Positions 1-6,472 of a stretch of DNA of 14,464 bases are shown piece by piece. Made by a program: the position numbers and the translations under genes. Position 1 is the stretch's first letter, and each line of letters opens with the position of its first letter. Where the stretch lies: contig JAKANG010000004.1 in assembly GCA_021812505.1 (NCBI GenBank), positions 1-14,464 of the forward strand. Direction: 5' to 3'. Source of the stretch: Pseudomonadota bacterium (GTDB lineage Bacteria > Pseudomonadota > Alphaproteobacteria > Rhizobiales > Beijerinckiaceae). A model generated the notes under the pieces. It did not search any database. It was not told the DNA's origin and saw nothing but the letters and a program-made list of their open reading frames with translations.

Positions 1-59
1 GCCAGGAGCACGATGAGCATTTCGACGATCTGGATGGCCAGGGATTCGAACATCGACAT
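1..59 (-). CDS. hyfC: HyfC/NuoH-like membrane subunit, N-terminal fragment (runs off the window)
   Basis: Only the first 19 codons are present; the gene continues beyond base 1. The peptide begins MSMFESLAIQIVEMLIVLLA, a short start followed by a hydrophobic first membrane helix. That is how HyfC/HycD/NuoH-type subunits (the membrane anchor that joins the antiporter arm to the hydrogenase-like arm) usually begin. The start ATG lies four bases past the hyfB stop codon on the same strand, so the two genes are almost certainly co-transcribed. HyfC normally follows HyfB, and the name rests mainly on this order. The fragment is too short to prove the family; a second in-frame ATG two codons downstream is a possible alternative start. 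Confidence 0.6.
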   Translation of the reverse strand, partial: MSMFESLAIQIVEMLIVLL

Positions 60-63
60 GGCG

Positions 64-2073
64 TCACGTCCAGATCGCTAGGGCAAGCAGCAGCAGGACC
101 AAAGCCCCGAAGACGAGACTGAGATATTGCCGGATCGTCAGGAACTGCAATCTGTTCAGCCTGTCGGCGCCCGCCTGGACTCCGCGCGTGACTGGCCGAT
201 AGACGAAATCCCACACCAGATCCTGAATCGAGAGGCCGAAGTGCGCCGGACGCGGATCGCCGGGCGCGGGCATGTCGACTTTTTCGCGCGCGCGGAAGAC
301 GAAACCCGTGAAAACCCGCCGGATCGGCTGGGCGAAACTTTCCGGCGTATATTGGGTCGCCGGATTGGAATCGGGAAAACCGCAGTCCCAGGCCGGCGCG
401 ATTCGCGTGGCGTCGGAAGCGAGACGGTGGATGACCGCCGCCGCCAGAAGCGCCGAGCTGGCGATGAACAGAAAGACCAGCATGCCGTCGTAGGAGCTTC
501 GGCTTTCGGCGACCGGCGCGATCGCCAGCCAGCCGAGATCGGTCTGCGGCGCCATGCGCGCGCCGACGAGCAAGTGGACGATCGGCGACAAGGCGTCGAT
601 CACATAGCCGGGCAGGACGCCCGCGACGAGGCAAAGCGCGGCCAGCGCGCCCATGGCGCCGAGCATGAAGCGATCGACTTCTTTCGCGCGGCGCGCCGCC
701 TCGCCGCGCGGCCGGCCGAGGAAACTGACGCCGAACAGGCGCACGAAACAGGCGCCGGCGAGGGCGGCGGCAAGCGCCAGCAGTGCGCCCACGGCCGGAA
801 TTTCCAGCTTGAGCGTCCAGGACGGCAGCGACGGACTGAGCAGGATCGCCTGGAAGATCAGCCATTCGGAAGCGAAACCGTTCAATGGCGGCAAAGCCGA
901 TATGGCCCCGGCCCCGACCAGCATGAACAGGCCGCTCAAAGGCATCGCGTTAAGCAGTCCGCCGAGCCGCCCCATGTCGCGCTCGTCGGTCGCCGTCAGC
1001 ACGGCGCCCGAGCCGAAAAACAGCAAGCTCTTGAACAGGGAATGGTTGAGCATATGGAACAAAGCGGCGGTCATCGCCAGAGCCGCCGCGGTGCCCTGTC
1101 CATTGGTCTCGAAAGCGAGAGAGAGGCCGAGGGCGATGAAGATCACGCCGATGTTCTCAATGGTGCTGTACGCCAGCACGCGCTTGAGGTCATTGTGGAG
1201 CAGCGCGAACAGCACGCCGACCACCGCCGTCGCCGCGCCCGTCGCCATCATCGGCACGCCCCACCACCAGGCGGCGGGGCCGAGCAGGTCGAAGACGATC
1301 CGCAGGAAACCGTAGATCGCCACCTTGGTCATGACTCCGCTCATCAGCGCCGAGATATGGCTTGGCGCCGCGGGATGGGCCAGCGGCAGCCAGATGTGCA
1401 GCGGGGTCAGCCCCGCCTTGGAGCCGGCGCCGATCAGCGCCAGGGCGAGAACTGCGCCCGCGACCGCGGCCGAGGGCGGATGGCCGCGCATCCCGCTGAA
1501 GGAGAGGTCGCCATCGGCGCCGCCGAGCAGGCCGTAGGCCAGCAGCAGCGCGAAAGTTCCAAGCGTCGCCATGAGAATATAGACATAGCCGGCGCGGGCG
1601 TTGTCGCCTTCGCGGTGATGGGCCATCACCAGAGCCCAGGAGGCGAGCGACATCAACTCCCAGGACAACAGGAAGACATAGGCGTCGTCGGCGAGGACGA
1701 CGAGATTCATCGCCGCGACGAAGGGCGGGAAGAAGGGCAGGATCCGGCTTTGCGCCTTTTCGTGGCGGCCATAGCCAAGCGCGTAAAACGAAGCGGCGGC
1801 GGCGGCGAAATTGACGACGGCGAGGAAAAAGCCCGACAGGGCGTCGATTCGGAAATGAGCGCCGAGCCAGGGCAGGCCGAGCGGCAACGTCAAGGCTTCG
1901 GGCGCCGCGCCCGCCAGCAGGCCCCGGAGCGCCCCGCCGGTCAGCAGGAGGCAGATCAGAAAGACGCCGCCATAGATCAGCGAAGAAAGATGACGGACAC
2001 GAGAAAGCGTGAGCGCCGCCGGCCCCAACGCCAGCAGGCCGCCGATGGCGACAAGATCGCCCGCGAGCGTCAT
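64..2073 (-). CDS. hyfB: Hydrogenase-4 subunit B-like proton channel protein (HyfB; NuoL/MrpD family)
   Basis: A 669-residue, very hydrophobic inner-membrane protein of the proton-conducting membrane transporter family. The channel residues are all visible: the TM5 glutamate E139 (in LLSWELMSLASW), the TM7 lysine K219 (GSKAGLTPLHIWLP), the TM8 lysine K250 (SGVMTK) and K348 after a histidine-rich helix (FHMLNHSLFK). The C-terminal part (about 560-610) has the HyfB-type tail with a WDCGF motif, then QYTPESFAQPIRRVF and REKVD, absent from NuoL and MrpD, then a lateral stretch and a last membrane helix. The start ATG has a GAGG-type ribosome site 6-7 bases upstream. It is first in a minus-strand operon with a HyfC-like gene; no HyfA ferredoxin precedes it. 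The complex could be a true energy-converting hydrogenase or the cofactor-less relative (Ehr type). The large catalytic subunit that would decide lies outside the window. Confidence 0.9.
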   Translation of the reverse strand: MTLAGDLVAIGGLLALGPAALTLSRVRHLSSLIYGGVFLICLLLTGGALRGLLAGAAPEALTLPLGLPWLGAHFRIDALSGFFLAVVNFAAAAASFYALGYGRHEKAQSRILPFFPPFVAAMNLVVLADDAYVFLLSWELMSLASWALVMAHHREGDNARAGYVYILMATLGTFALLLAYGLLGGADGDLSFSGMRGHPPSAAVAGAVLALALIGAGSKAGLTPLHIWLPLAHPAAPSHISALMSGVMTKVAIYGFLRIVFDLLGPAAWWWGVPMMATGAATAVVGVLFALLHNDLKRVLAYSTIENIGVIFIALGLSLAFETNGQGTAAALAMTAALFHMLNHSLFKSLLFFGSGAVLTATDERDMGRLGGLLNAMPLSGLFMLVGAGAISALPPLNGFASEWLIFQAILLSPSLPSWTLKLEIPAVGALLALAAALAGACFVRLFGVSFLGRPRGEAARRAKEVDRFMLGAMGALAALCLVAGVLPGYVIDALSPIVHLLVGARMAPQTDLGWLAIAPVAESRSSYDGMLVFLFIASSALLAAAVIHRLASDATRIAPAWDCGFPDSNPATQYTPESFAQPIRRVFTGFVFRAREKVDMPAPGDPRPAHFGLSIQDLVWDFVYRPVTRGVQAGADRLNRLQFLTIRQYLSLVFGALVLLLLALAIWT

Positions 2074-2103
2074 GGGCGCCCTCGCCGGGGCGCGCCGCTG
2101 AAC

Positions 2104-2122
2104 GCCAGGGCCGGACCCTGGC
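2104..2122 (-). repeat. Perfect 7-bp inverted repeat in the hyfB leader
   Basis: GCCAGGG and CCCTGGC are separated by five bases (CCGGA). In the hyfB transcript this would form a GC-rich hairpin about 30 bases before the start codon. No T-run follows on either strand, so it is not a standard intrinsic terminator. It may be a leader structure that affects message stability, or a protein-binding dyad. Confidence 0.4.
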
Positions 2123-2123
2123 C

Positions 2124-2158
2124 ACTTTGATCCGGTGTCATGTTTTACACATCAAAGT
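2124..2158. promoter_or_regulatory. Operator-like dyad between hyfB and the XRE regulator
   Basis: Perfect 8-base arms ACTTTGAT (2124-2131) and ATCAAAGT (2151-2158) lie 19 bases apart. A second inner pair, GTGT (2135-2138) and ACAC (2147-2150), sits inside them. The dyad straddles the candidate -10 of hyfB and the candidate -35 of the divergent regulator, in an AT-rich patch (about 2125-2230) that contrasts with the GC-rich genes around it. The neighbouring XRE protein is the obvious candidate ligand, but this is inference. Confidence 0.4.
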
Positions 2159-2167
2159 TAATGTCAA
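2140..2167 (-). promoter_or_regulatory. Candidate sigma-70 promoter for hyfB
   Basis: On the minus strand a perfect TTGACA (2167-2162) is followed after 16 bases by AAACAT (2145-2140), a weak -10. It lies about 65 bases before the hyfB start. The -35 is convincing, the -10 is not; no sigma-54 signature (GG-N10-GC in a TGGCAC/TTGCA context) was found between here and the start codon. Confidence 0.3.
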
Positions 2168-2172
2168 ATAAC
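2144..2172 (+). promoter_or_regulatory. Candidate sigma-70 promoter for the XRE regulator
   Basis: TTTACA (2144-2149) and AATAAC (2167-2172) are 17 bases apart. It overlaps face to face with the candidate hyfB promoter on the other strand, so polymerase binding at one could exclude the other. TATATT at 2174-2179 is an alternative -10 but has no good -35. Confidence 0.28.
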
Positions 2173-2362
2173 CTATATTTCAGGCTACGCGCTTTATTTC
2201 CGTGGTCAATATGTTATGGTTAAAAAAATGCGCCGACCGACGGAAATCGGCGGAAAAGCGCGGTATTGCACAGGAAGAAGGGCTTGCTTTCTCGCCGCGC
2301 CTGTCTCGTTGGACGGGCGGCGCGGGCGAATCGCGGCCCGCGAATCGCGGAGCGACTGCGCC

Positions 2363-2626
2363 TTGATCACCGCCTCTCAGATGCGAGCCGCGCGCGCCCT
2401 GCTCGGCGTCGATCAGCGCCAACTGGCCGAAATGTCGGGCGTCTCGCTGCCGACCATCCAGCGCATGGAGGCGAGCGAAGGCAATGTCCGCGGCGTGGTG
2501 GACACTTTGACCAAGGTGATCGAGGCGCTCGACCGCGCCGGGGTCGAATTGATCGCCGAAAACGCCGAAAGCCGGGGCGGCGGTCGTGGCGTGCGTTTCA
2601 AGACGCTTCGGCCCGAAGGCGGATGA
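2363..2626 (+). CDS. Small XRE-family helix-turn-helix transcriptional regulator
   Basis: An 87-residue DNA-binding protein of the Cro/C1 type. The helix-turn-helix lies at about residues 18-38 (DQRQLAEMSGVSLPTIQRME), preceded by the typical ITASQMRAARALLG helix and followed by a C-terminal segment with DRAGVELI and RGVRF, as in a common alphaproteobacterial family of short regulators. I choose the TTG start at 2363 because family members begin at this point and GGAG (2349-2352) lies ten bases upstream. The frame stays open to an ATG at 2216, which would give 136 residues, but the extra 49 residues are basic, low in family-like character and preceded by no good ribosome site. It is divergent from hyfB and may control it and itself. 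No toxin-like partner gene is next to it. Confidence 0.78.
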   Translation: MITASQMRAARALLGVDQRQLAEMSGVSLPTIQRMEASEGNVRGVVDTLTKVIEALDRAGVELIAENAESRGGGRGVRFKTLRPEGG

Positions 2627-3036
2627 ATGGCATGATCCGCAAAAAGCAGGGAAGATGAAGGCGCCACGCCTCTTGCGCATCCGGACGCGCTCAAGTGGCG
2701 GCGTCGCCCGCCAGGTTCCGCGGACTTTCGCGAGTCTGATCTGCGGCAACGCGTGATTCAAGGCTTCTTCTCGCGAGGAAACTTTGGGCGTGACGGATCG
2801 GCATGTTTCGAGCCATGGGCGAGAGGAGCGCCTGTCTGGCCCGATCGCCGCCGGAAGTCTTCATATGCCGCCGCCTGCGCGGAACGTCTGCGGCAGAGGG
2901 GCGCATTGGAAATTGTCCTCCGCTGCGGCGACATTCTCGGCCTCGCGCATCAACCGTCAAATTCGAAGGCGAGCGGAATTTCAGGAGCTTTTCGCGGCAA
3001 AAGGCTTCGGCGCCCCACAGCCATTCAATGAGAGTT
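2627..3036. other. 410-base stretch without a convincing gene
   Basis: Several open frames cross this stretch on both strands but none has a recognisable protein, a consistent start, or a ribosome site that stands out. The best small candidate is a 33-codon frame at 2655-2756 (MKAPRLLRIRTRS...), preceded by AGGGA, whose peptide is basic and matches nothing I know. No terminator hairpin with a T-run is visible for either the regulator or the monooxygenase that end on its two sides. It could hold the decayed remains of a gene. Confidence 0.4.
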
Positions 3037-4536
3037 TCACGCCGGTTCGAAATGCACGACGCCGTCGTCGAGGCGCGCGTAGCGCAGAGCCCAGAGATCG
3101 TTGAAATAATTCACGCTGTATTTCCATGGCCAAGTCGCGCCCTGCTTCGGCATTTCGGCCGTTCCGCGCGCGACATAGCCCGAGGTCAAGGCCAGGACCG
3201 GTCCGACGGCGGCTGGAGGATTTTGCGGCGCGACCCATTTGGCCTTCCTCGCGGCGAGTTCCCGCGTCAGCCGCAACAGGTAGATCGTGGTCAACTGGCA
3301 TTTGAGCGTCCAGGACGCGTTGACATAGCCGATCGCCGCGAAAAGATTGGGCGCGCCCGCGAACATGCAGCCGCGATAGGTCACGAGATCGCCGGGCTCC
3401 AGGACTTTGCCGTCGACGCTCAAGCGCGCGCCGCCGAAGGCCTGCAACTTCAGGCCGGTGGCGGTGACGACGGCGTCCGCGCGCAGGACATCGCCATTGC
3501 GCAGCCTCACCCCTTCGGGCGCAAAAGAGTCGATCTCGGCGGTGACGACGCTTGCGGAGCCGTCGCGCAGGCAATTGTAAAAGGCAAAGCCTGAGTCGAC
3601 GCAAACGCGCTGGTCCCAGACGTCGTAACGCGGCGTGAAATCCGCCATTCGGCTGTCGTCGAGACCGAGACGGCGCCGCGCGAAACCGAGCAGCAGCCGC
3701 CTGGACAAGGCCGGCCTGGCGCGCGCGAGGCGATAGAGGCCGAAGGTGAAGAGGATGTTGCGCCAGCGGAGCAGGGAATAGGCGAACCTGTCCGGCAATA
3801 TTCGCCGATAAAGCCGCGCTGCGTAATCCTTGGCCGGCATCGGCAGGAGATAGGTCGGCGAGCGCTGCAGCATGACGACGTGTTTCGCTCTGGCGGCGAG
3901 GGCCGGAATGAGCGAGATGGCGGTCGCGCCGCTGCCGATCACGACGATCCGCTTCTCCCTCGGGTCGAAATCCGACGGCCAGAACTGGGGATGAATGACC
4001 GGTCCGGAAAAATCGGCTCTGCCGGGAAAGTCGGGCGCATGGCCGGTCGAATAGTCGTAATAGCCGCAACAGGCGTATAGAAAGCGGCAGTTCATCCGCG
4101 CGGGCCGCCTGTCCTCGCCGATCGCCACATCGACCCGCCAGAAGCCTGAAAGGCTGTCGAAATCAGCCGCCACGACGCGATGTTCGAACAGGATCTTGCG
4201 GTCCACGCCGCTCTCGCGCGCCGCGTCCCGGACATAGGCGAGGACATCGGCGCCCTCGCCGGTGAAGGCGCCGTTGAACACGGGGCGGTCGGAATAGGCG
4301 AGGGTTTGCAGATCGGAGTCCGAACGCACGCCGGGATAGCGGAAGAGGTCCCAGGTGCCGCCGAGCGCCTTGCGCGCTTCGATAATGGCGAATGTCAGAT
4401 CGGGCGCTTTTTTCTGGATGTCGCGCGCCGCGGCTATCCCGGCCACGCCCGCGCCGACGACGAGAATGTCGAGCGGCTTCCCGTCGACCGCGCCCGTTTC
4501 CTGTTCACCGCCTTGACGCATGACGACATCGAGCAT
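3037..4536 (-). CDS. Baeyer-Villiger-type flavin monooxygenase (EthA/AlmA-like)
   Basis: A 499-residue soluble two-dinucleotide-fold monooxygenase. An FAD-binding Rossmann motif GAGVAG lies at 28-33, then GGTWDLFRYPGVRSDSD (59-75), which is characteristic of EthA/AlmA-type enzymes. The Baeyer-Villiger fingerprint FxGxxxHxxxWP is intact at 176-187 (FSGPVIHPQFWP). The NADPH-binding Rossmann motif GSGATA is at 201-206 with QRSPTY at 224-229, and the ATG motif common to these enzymes is at about residue 365. The length fits EthA and AlmA, about 490-500. These enzymes use NADPH and O2 to insert oxygen next to a ketone or to oxidise sulphur or long alkyl chains. The start is supported by GGAGGG six bases upstream. 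The adjacent, divergent hydrolase could cleave the ester formed. The substrate cannot be read from sequence. Confidence 0.87.
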   Translation of the reverse strand: MLDVVMRQGGEQETGAVDGKPLDILVVGAGVAGIAAARDIQKKAPDLTFAIIEARKALGGTWDLFRYPGVRSDSDLQTLAYSDRPVFNGAFTGEGADVLAYVRDAARESGVDRKILFEHRVVAADFDSLSGFWRVDVAIGEDRRPARMNCRFLYACCGYYDYSTGHAPDFPGRADFSGPVIHPQFWPSDFDPREKRIVVIGSGATAISLIPALAARAKHVVMLQRSPTYLLPMPAKDYAARLYRRILPDRFAYSLLRWRNILFTFGLYRLARARPALSRRLLLGFARRRLGLDDSRMADFTPRYDVWDQRVCVDSGFAFYNCLRDGSASVVTAEIDSFAPEGVRLRNGDVLRADAVVTATGLKLQAFGGARLSVDGKVLEPGDLVTYRGCMFAGAPNLFAAIGYVNASWTLKCQLTTIYLLRLTRELAARKAKWVAPQNPPAAVGPVLALTSGYVARGTAEMPKQGATWPWKYSVNYFNDLWALRYARLDDGVVHFEPA

Positions 4537-4668
4537 GGCGCCCTCCGTGGAAGACCGGGCCTGTTCAACCCTTCAAATCGATGCCGTCGATGGAGCTCCG
4601 ATCATCATTGGCGATAGTAGCCCATCCTTCGCCGCGCTACGATAGGCCTCCAGCGCGCGGGGGACGCC

Positions 4669-5547
4669 ATGGCGGGTTTTTTTCCAACGGCGGAGGCGGC
4701 CACAGCCTTCGCTTTCGGCCTCGAAAGGAAATTCGCGGGACTGAAGTTGAAGCAGCAGCAGATCGATGGCTTCGCCATGCCTTATCTGGACGGCGGCCGC
4801 GGCGAGGCTCTGGTTCTGCTCCACGGCTTCGGAGGCGACAAGGACAATTTCACCCGCATGGCGGGCCGGTTGACGAAGCGCTACCGCGTCGTCATTCCCG
4901 ATCTTCCCGGTTTTGGCGACGCCGCGCGCGACGCCTCCGCTCATTACCGGATGTCGGATCAAGTTGCGCGCGTGCACGCTTTCTGCCGCGCGTTGAAAAT
5001 CGGGCGCATGATCCTTGGCGGCAATTCCATGGGCGGCTTCATCGCCGCCCAATATGCCGCGACCTATCCCGGGGAGGTCGCCGCGCTCTGGCTGTTTGCG
5101 CCAGCGGGCGTCGCGGATGCGCAGGAAAGCCCGATCATGATCCGGTATCGGGAAACCGGCGAGATGCCGCTAGTGATGCGAAGCCCGGGCGACGCCCGCG
5201 CCCTCATCGAGGCCGTCATGGCCCGGCCGCCTTATATCCCAGGCTTCGCGATCAAGACCTTCGGCCGTCGGGGCGCCGCCGACCAGGCGCTGCACGCGCG
5301 CATCCTCAAGGAATTGCTGGAGCAATCGCCTCTTCTGGAAACACAGTTCGCCTCGCTCCCGATCCCGACTCTCATCGTATGGGGGGCGGAAGACAAGGTG
5401 CTCAACCCGAAAGCCGCCGCAACCTTTCAAAAACTGTTTCCCGCCAGCAAGTCCATCCTCATGCCCGGCATTGGCCATGTGCCGATGATGGAGGCGCCTT
5501 TTCGGACAGCCCGCGATTTTCTCGCCTGGATGTCGCGCGCCGAATGA
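4669..5547 (+). CDS. Alpha/beta hydrolase (lipase/esterase-like)
   Basis: A 292-residue alpha/beta-fold hydrolase with a complete catalytic set. The oxyanion motif HGFGG is at 52-56, the nucleophile S120 sits in GNSMGG (118-123), the acid is D242 (WGAEDKVLN) and the base H270 (GIGHVPMMEAP). The N-terminal segment, with KQQQIDGFAMPYLDGG before the first core strand, resembles the Moraxella/Psychrobacter lipase-like group, which also includes ring-cleavage C-C hydrolase relatives; an esterase role is the simplest reading. A short hydrophobic start (MAGFFPTAEAATAFAFG) is not a clear signal peptide, so it is probably cytoplasmic or loosely membrane-attached. GGGGGA precedes the ATG. It diverges from the monooxygenase gene across 132 bases, which suggests one shared control region and one pathway. 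Confidence 0.85.
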   Translation: MAGFFPTAEAATAFAFGLERKFAGLKLKQQQIDGFAMPYLDGGRGEALVLLHGFGGDKDNFTRMAGRLTKRYRVVIPDLPGFGDAARDASAHYRMSDQVARVHAFCRALKIGRMILGGNSMGGFIAAQYAATYPGEVAALWLFAPAGVADAQESPIMIRYRETGEMPLVMRSPGDARALIEAVMARPPYIPGFAIKTFGRRGAADQALHARILKELLEQSPLLETQFASLPIPTLIVWGAEDKVLNPKAAATFQKLFPASKSILMPGIGHVPMMEAPFRTARDFLAWMSRAE

Positions 5548-5662
5548 CGACACGCCGAAGACGCGGATGGCCGGTCGCGGATGGTCATGTAACTTCCGCA
5601 TGCTCATTGGCGCCATGCTCGAGCCGAAAGCTCCAGGACGAGACAACTTCAGACAAGTCGCC

Positions 5663-5692
5663 TTGCTTTTTTCGCGGGGCTCCGATTACATT
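5663..5692 (+). promoter_or_regulatory. Candidate promoter for the hdeD-like gene
   Basis: TTGCTT (5663-5668) and TACATT (5687-5692) are separated by 18 bases, about 115 bases before the start codon. The local sequence is less GC-rich than its surroundings. The remaining part of 5548-5806 shows no recognisable gene. Confidence 0.28.
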
Positions 5693-5806
5693 TGCATCGT
5701 TACGAAGTCGGGCTGGTTGGATGGAGGGTATCCGATCGGAGTCGCGTGAAATACGACGGCCGTCGCGCCATTTCGAAGGACCTGATCATCATTGGGGGGA
5801 AGCGCC

Positions 5807-6379
5807 ATGACCAGCATGTTTTCACCGAAGACGGACATCGCCGACGCGCTTGGGCCCTTGCGCGCGAAATGGGGATGGATCGTCGCGCTCGGCGCCGTCT
5901 ATCTCGTCTCGGGTTTCATCGCGCTCGGCAGCATCGTCACCGCGACGGTGGCGAGCGTTCTCGTGGTCGGCGTCATGATGGTCGTCGCCGGCGTGTTCGA
6001 AGTGATCAACGCCTTCCAAGTCAAGAGCTGGGGCCGTTTCATCTTCTGGCTGCTGCTCGGTATCCTCTATATCGTCGCCGGCTTTCTCGCCTGGGACAAT
6101 CCCTTGCTCACCGCGGTCTGGCTCACCCTGATTCTCGGCGCCGTGCTGGTCGCCTCCGGGATCATGCGCATTTTCCTCGCTTTCAGCATGAAGCACGGCT
6201 CGCCCTGGATCTGGGTGGCCTTCTCCGGCCTGATCACCTTTGTCCTCGGGCTGATCATCCTGGCCCATTGGCCCGTCTCGGCGGTCTATACGCTCGGCAT
6301 TTTCCTGGGCGTGGACCTTATCTTCGCCGGCGTGAGCTGGATCGGCGTCGGATTTGGTCTCAAGAGCGCGCAAAGCTGA
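5807..6379 (+). CDS. HdeD family membrane protein (DUF308)
   Basis: A 190-residue inner-membrane protein with six predicted helices arranged as three hairpins, joined by short charged loops (AKWGW, QVKSWGR, MKHGSPW). This fits the HdeD/DUF308 family, which in Escherichia coli is linked to acid and high-density stress; the molecular function is not known. The repeated pattern of a VASVLVVGVMMVVAGVFEVINAF-like helix followed by a tryptophan-containing turn is typical. I start at the ATG at 5807, where GGGGGGAAG lies six bases upstream; an in-frame TTG at 5792 overlaps that ribosome site and is rejected. It is followed, 93 bases downstream, by the putative barrel protein on the same strand; no T-tailed terminator separates them. 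Confidence 0.82.
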   Translation: MTSMFSPKTDIADALGPLRAKWGWIVALGAVYLVSGFIALGSIVTATVASVLVVGVMMVVAGVFEVINAFQVKSWGRFIFWLLLGILYIVAGFLAWDNPLLTAVWLTLILGAVLVASGIMRIFLAFSMKHGSPWIWVAFSGLITFVLGLIILAHWPVSAVYTLGIFLGVDLIFAGVSWIGVGFGLKSAQS

Positions 6380-6472
6380 TCGAATCCCGATCGCGCTCCG
6401 CCTCGGCGGGCGGCGCCATGAAGTCCTGTCCCGCGCAACGGCCGCGCGGCGTTCCTCTGAAGCGGGATCGCG

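Noticed and set aside
127..2130. A 667-codon open frame on the plus strand, antisense to hyfB
   Set aside because: It mirrors hyfB throughout, its product is a run of Arg, Gly, Gln and Glu without any domain, and it is the usual by-product of GC-rich third positions.
2136..2151. TGT-N10-ACA, the NifA upstream activator pattern, before hyfB
   Set aside because: No sigma-54 promoter follows it toward hyfB, and the pattern is short enough to occur by chance in an AT-rich patch.
2124..2158. Possible FNR/CRP-type site because of TTTGAT and ATCAAA arms
   Set aside because: FNR sites need TTGAT and ATCAA four bases apart; here the arms are 19 bases apart.
2803..3594. A 263-codon plus-strand frame across the gap into the monooxygenase
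   Set aside because: Two thirds of it is antisense to the monooxygenase, and the remaining part has no start site or family features.
4600..5795. The 12-base word GATCATCATTGG occurs before both the hydrolase (4600) and the hdeD-like gene (5784)
   Set aside because: The positions relative to the starts differ (about 57 and 11 bases from the word to the start codon) and one copy merges into a ribosome site; a shared operator is not supported.
6398..6409. CCGCC-TC-GGCGG after hdeD as a terminator
   Set aside because: The two-base loop is too tight, and no T-run follows.
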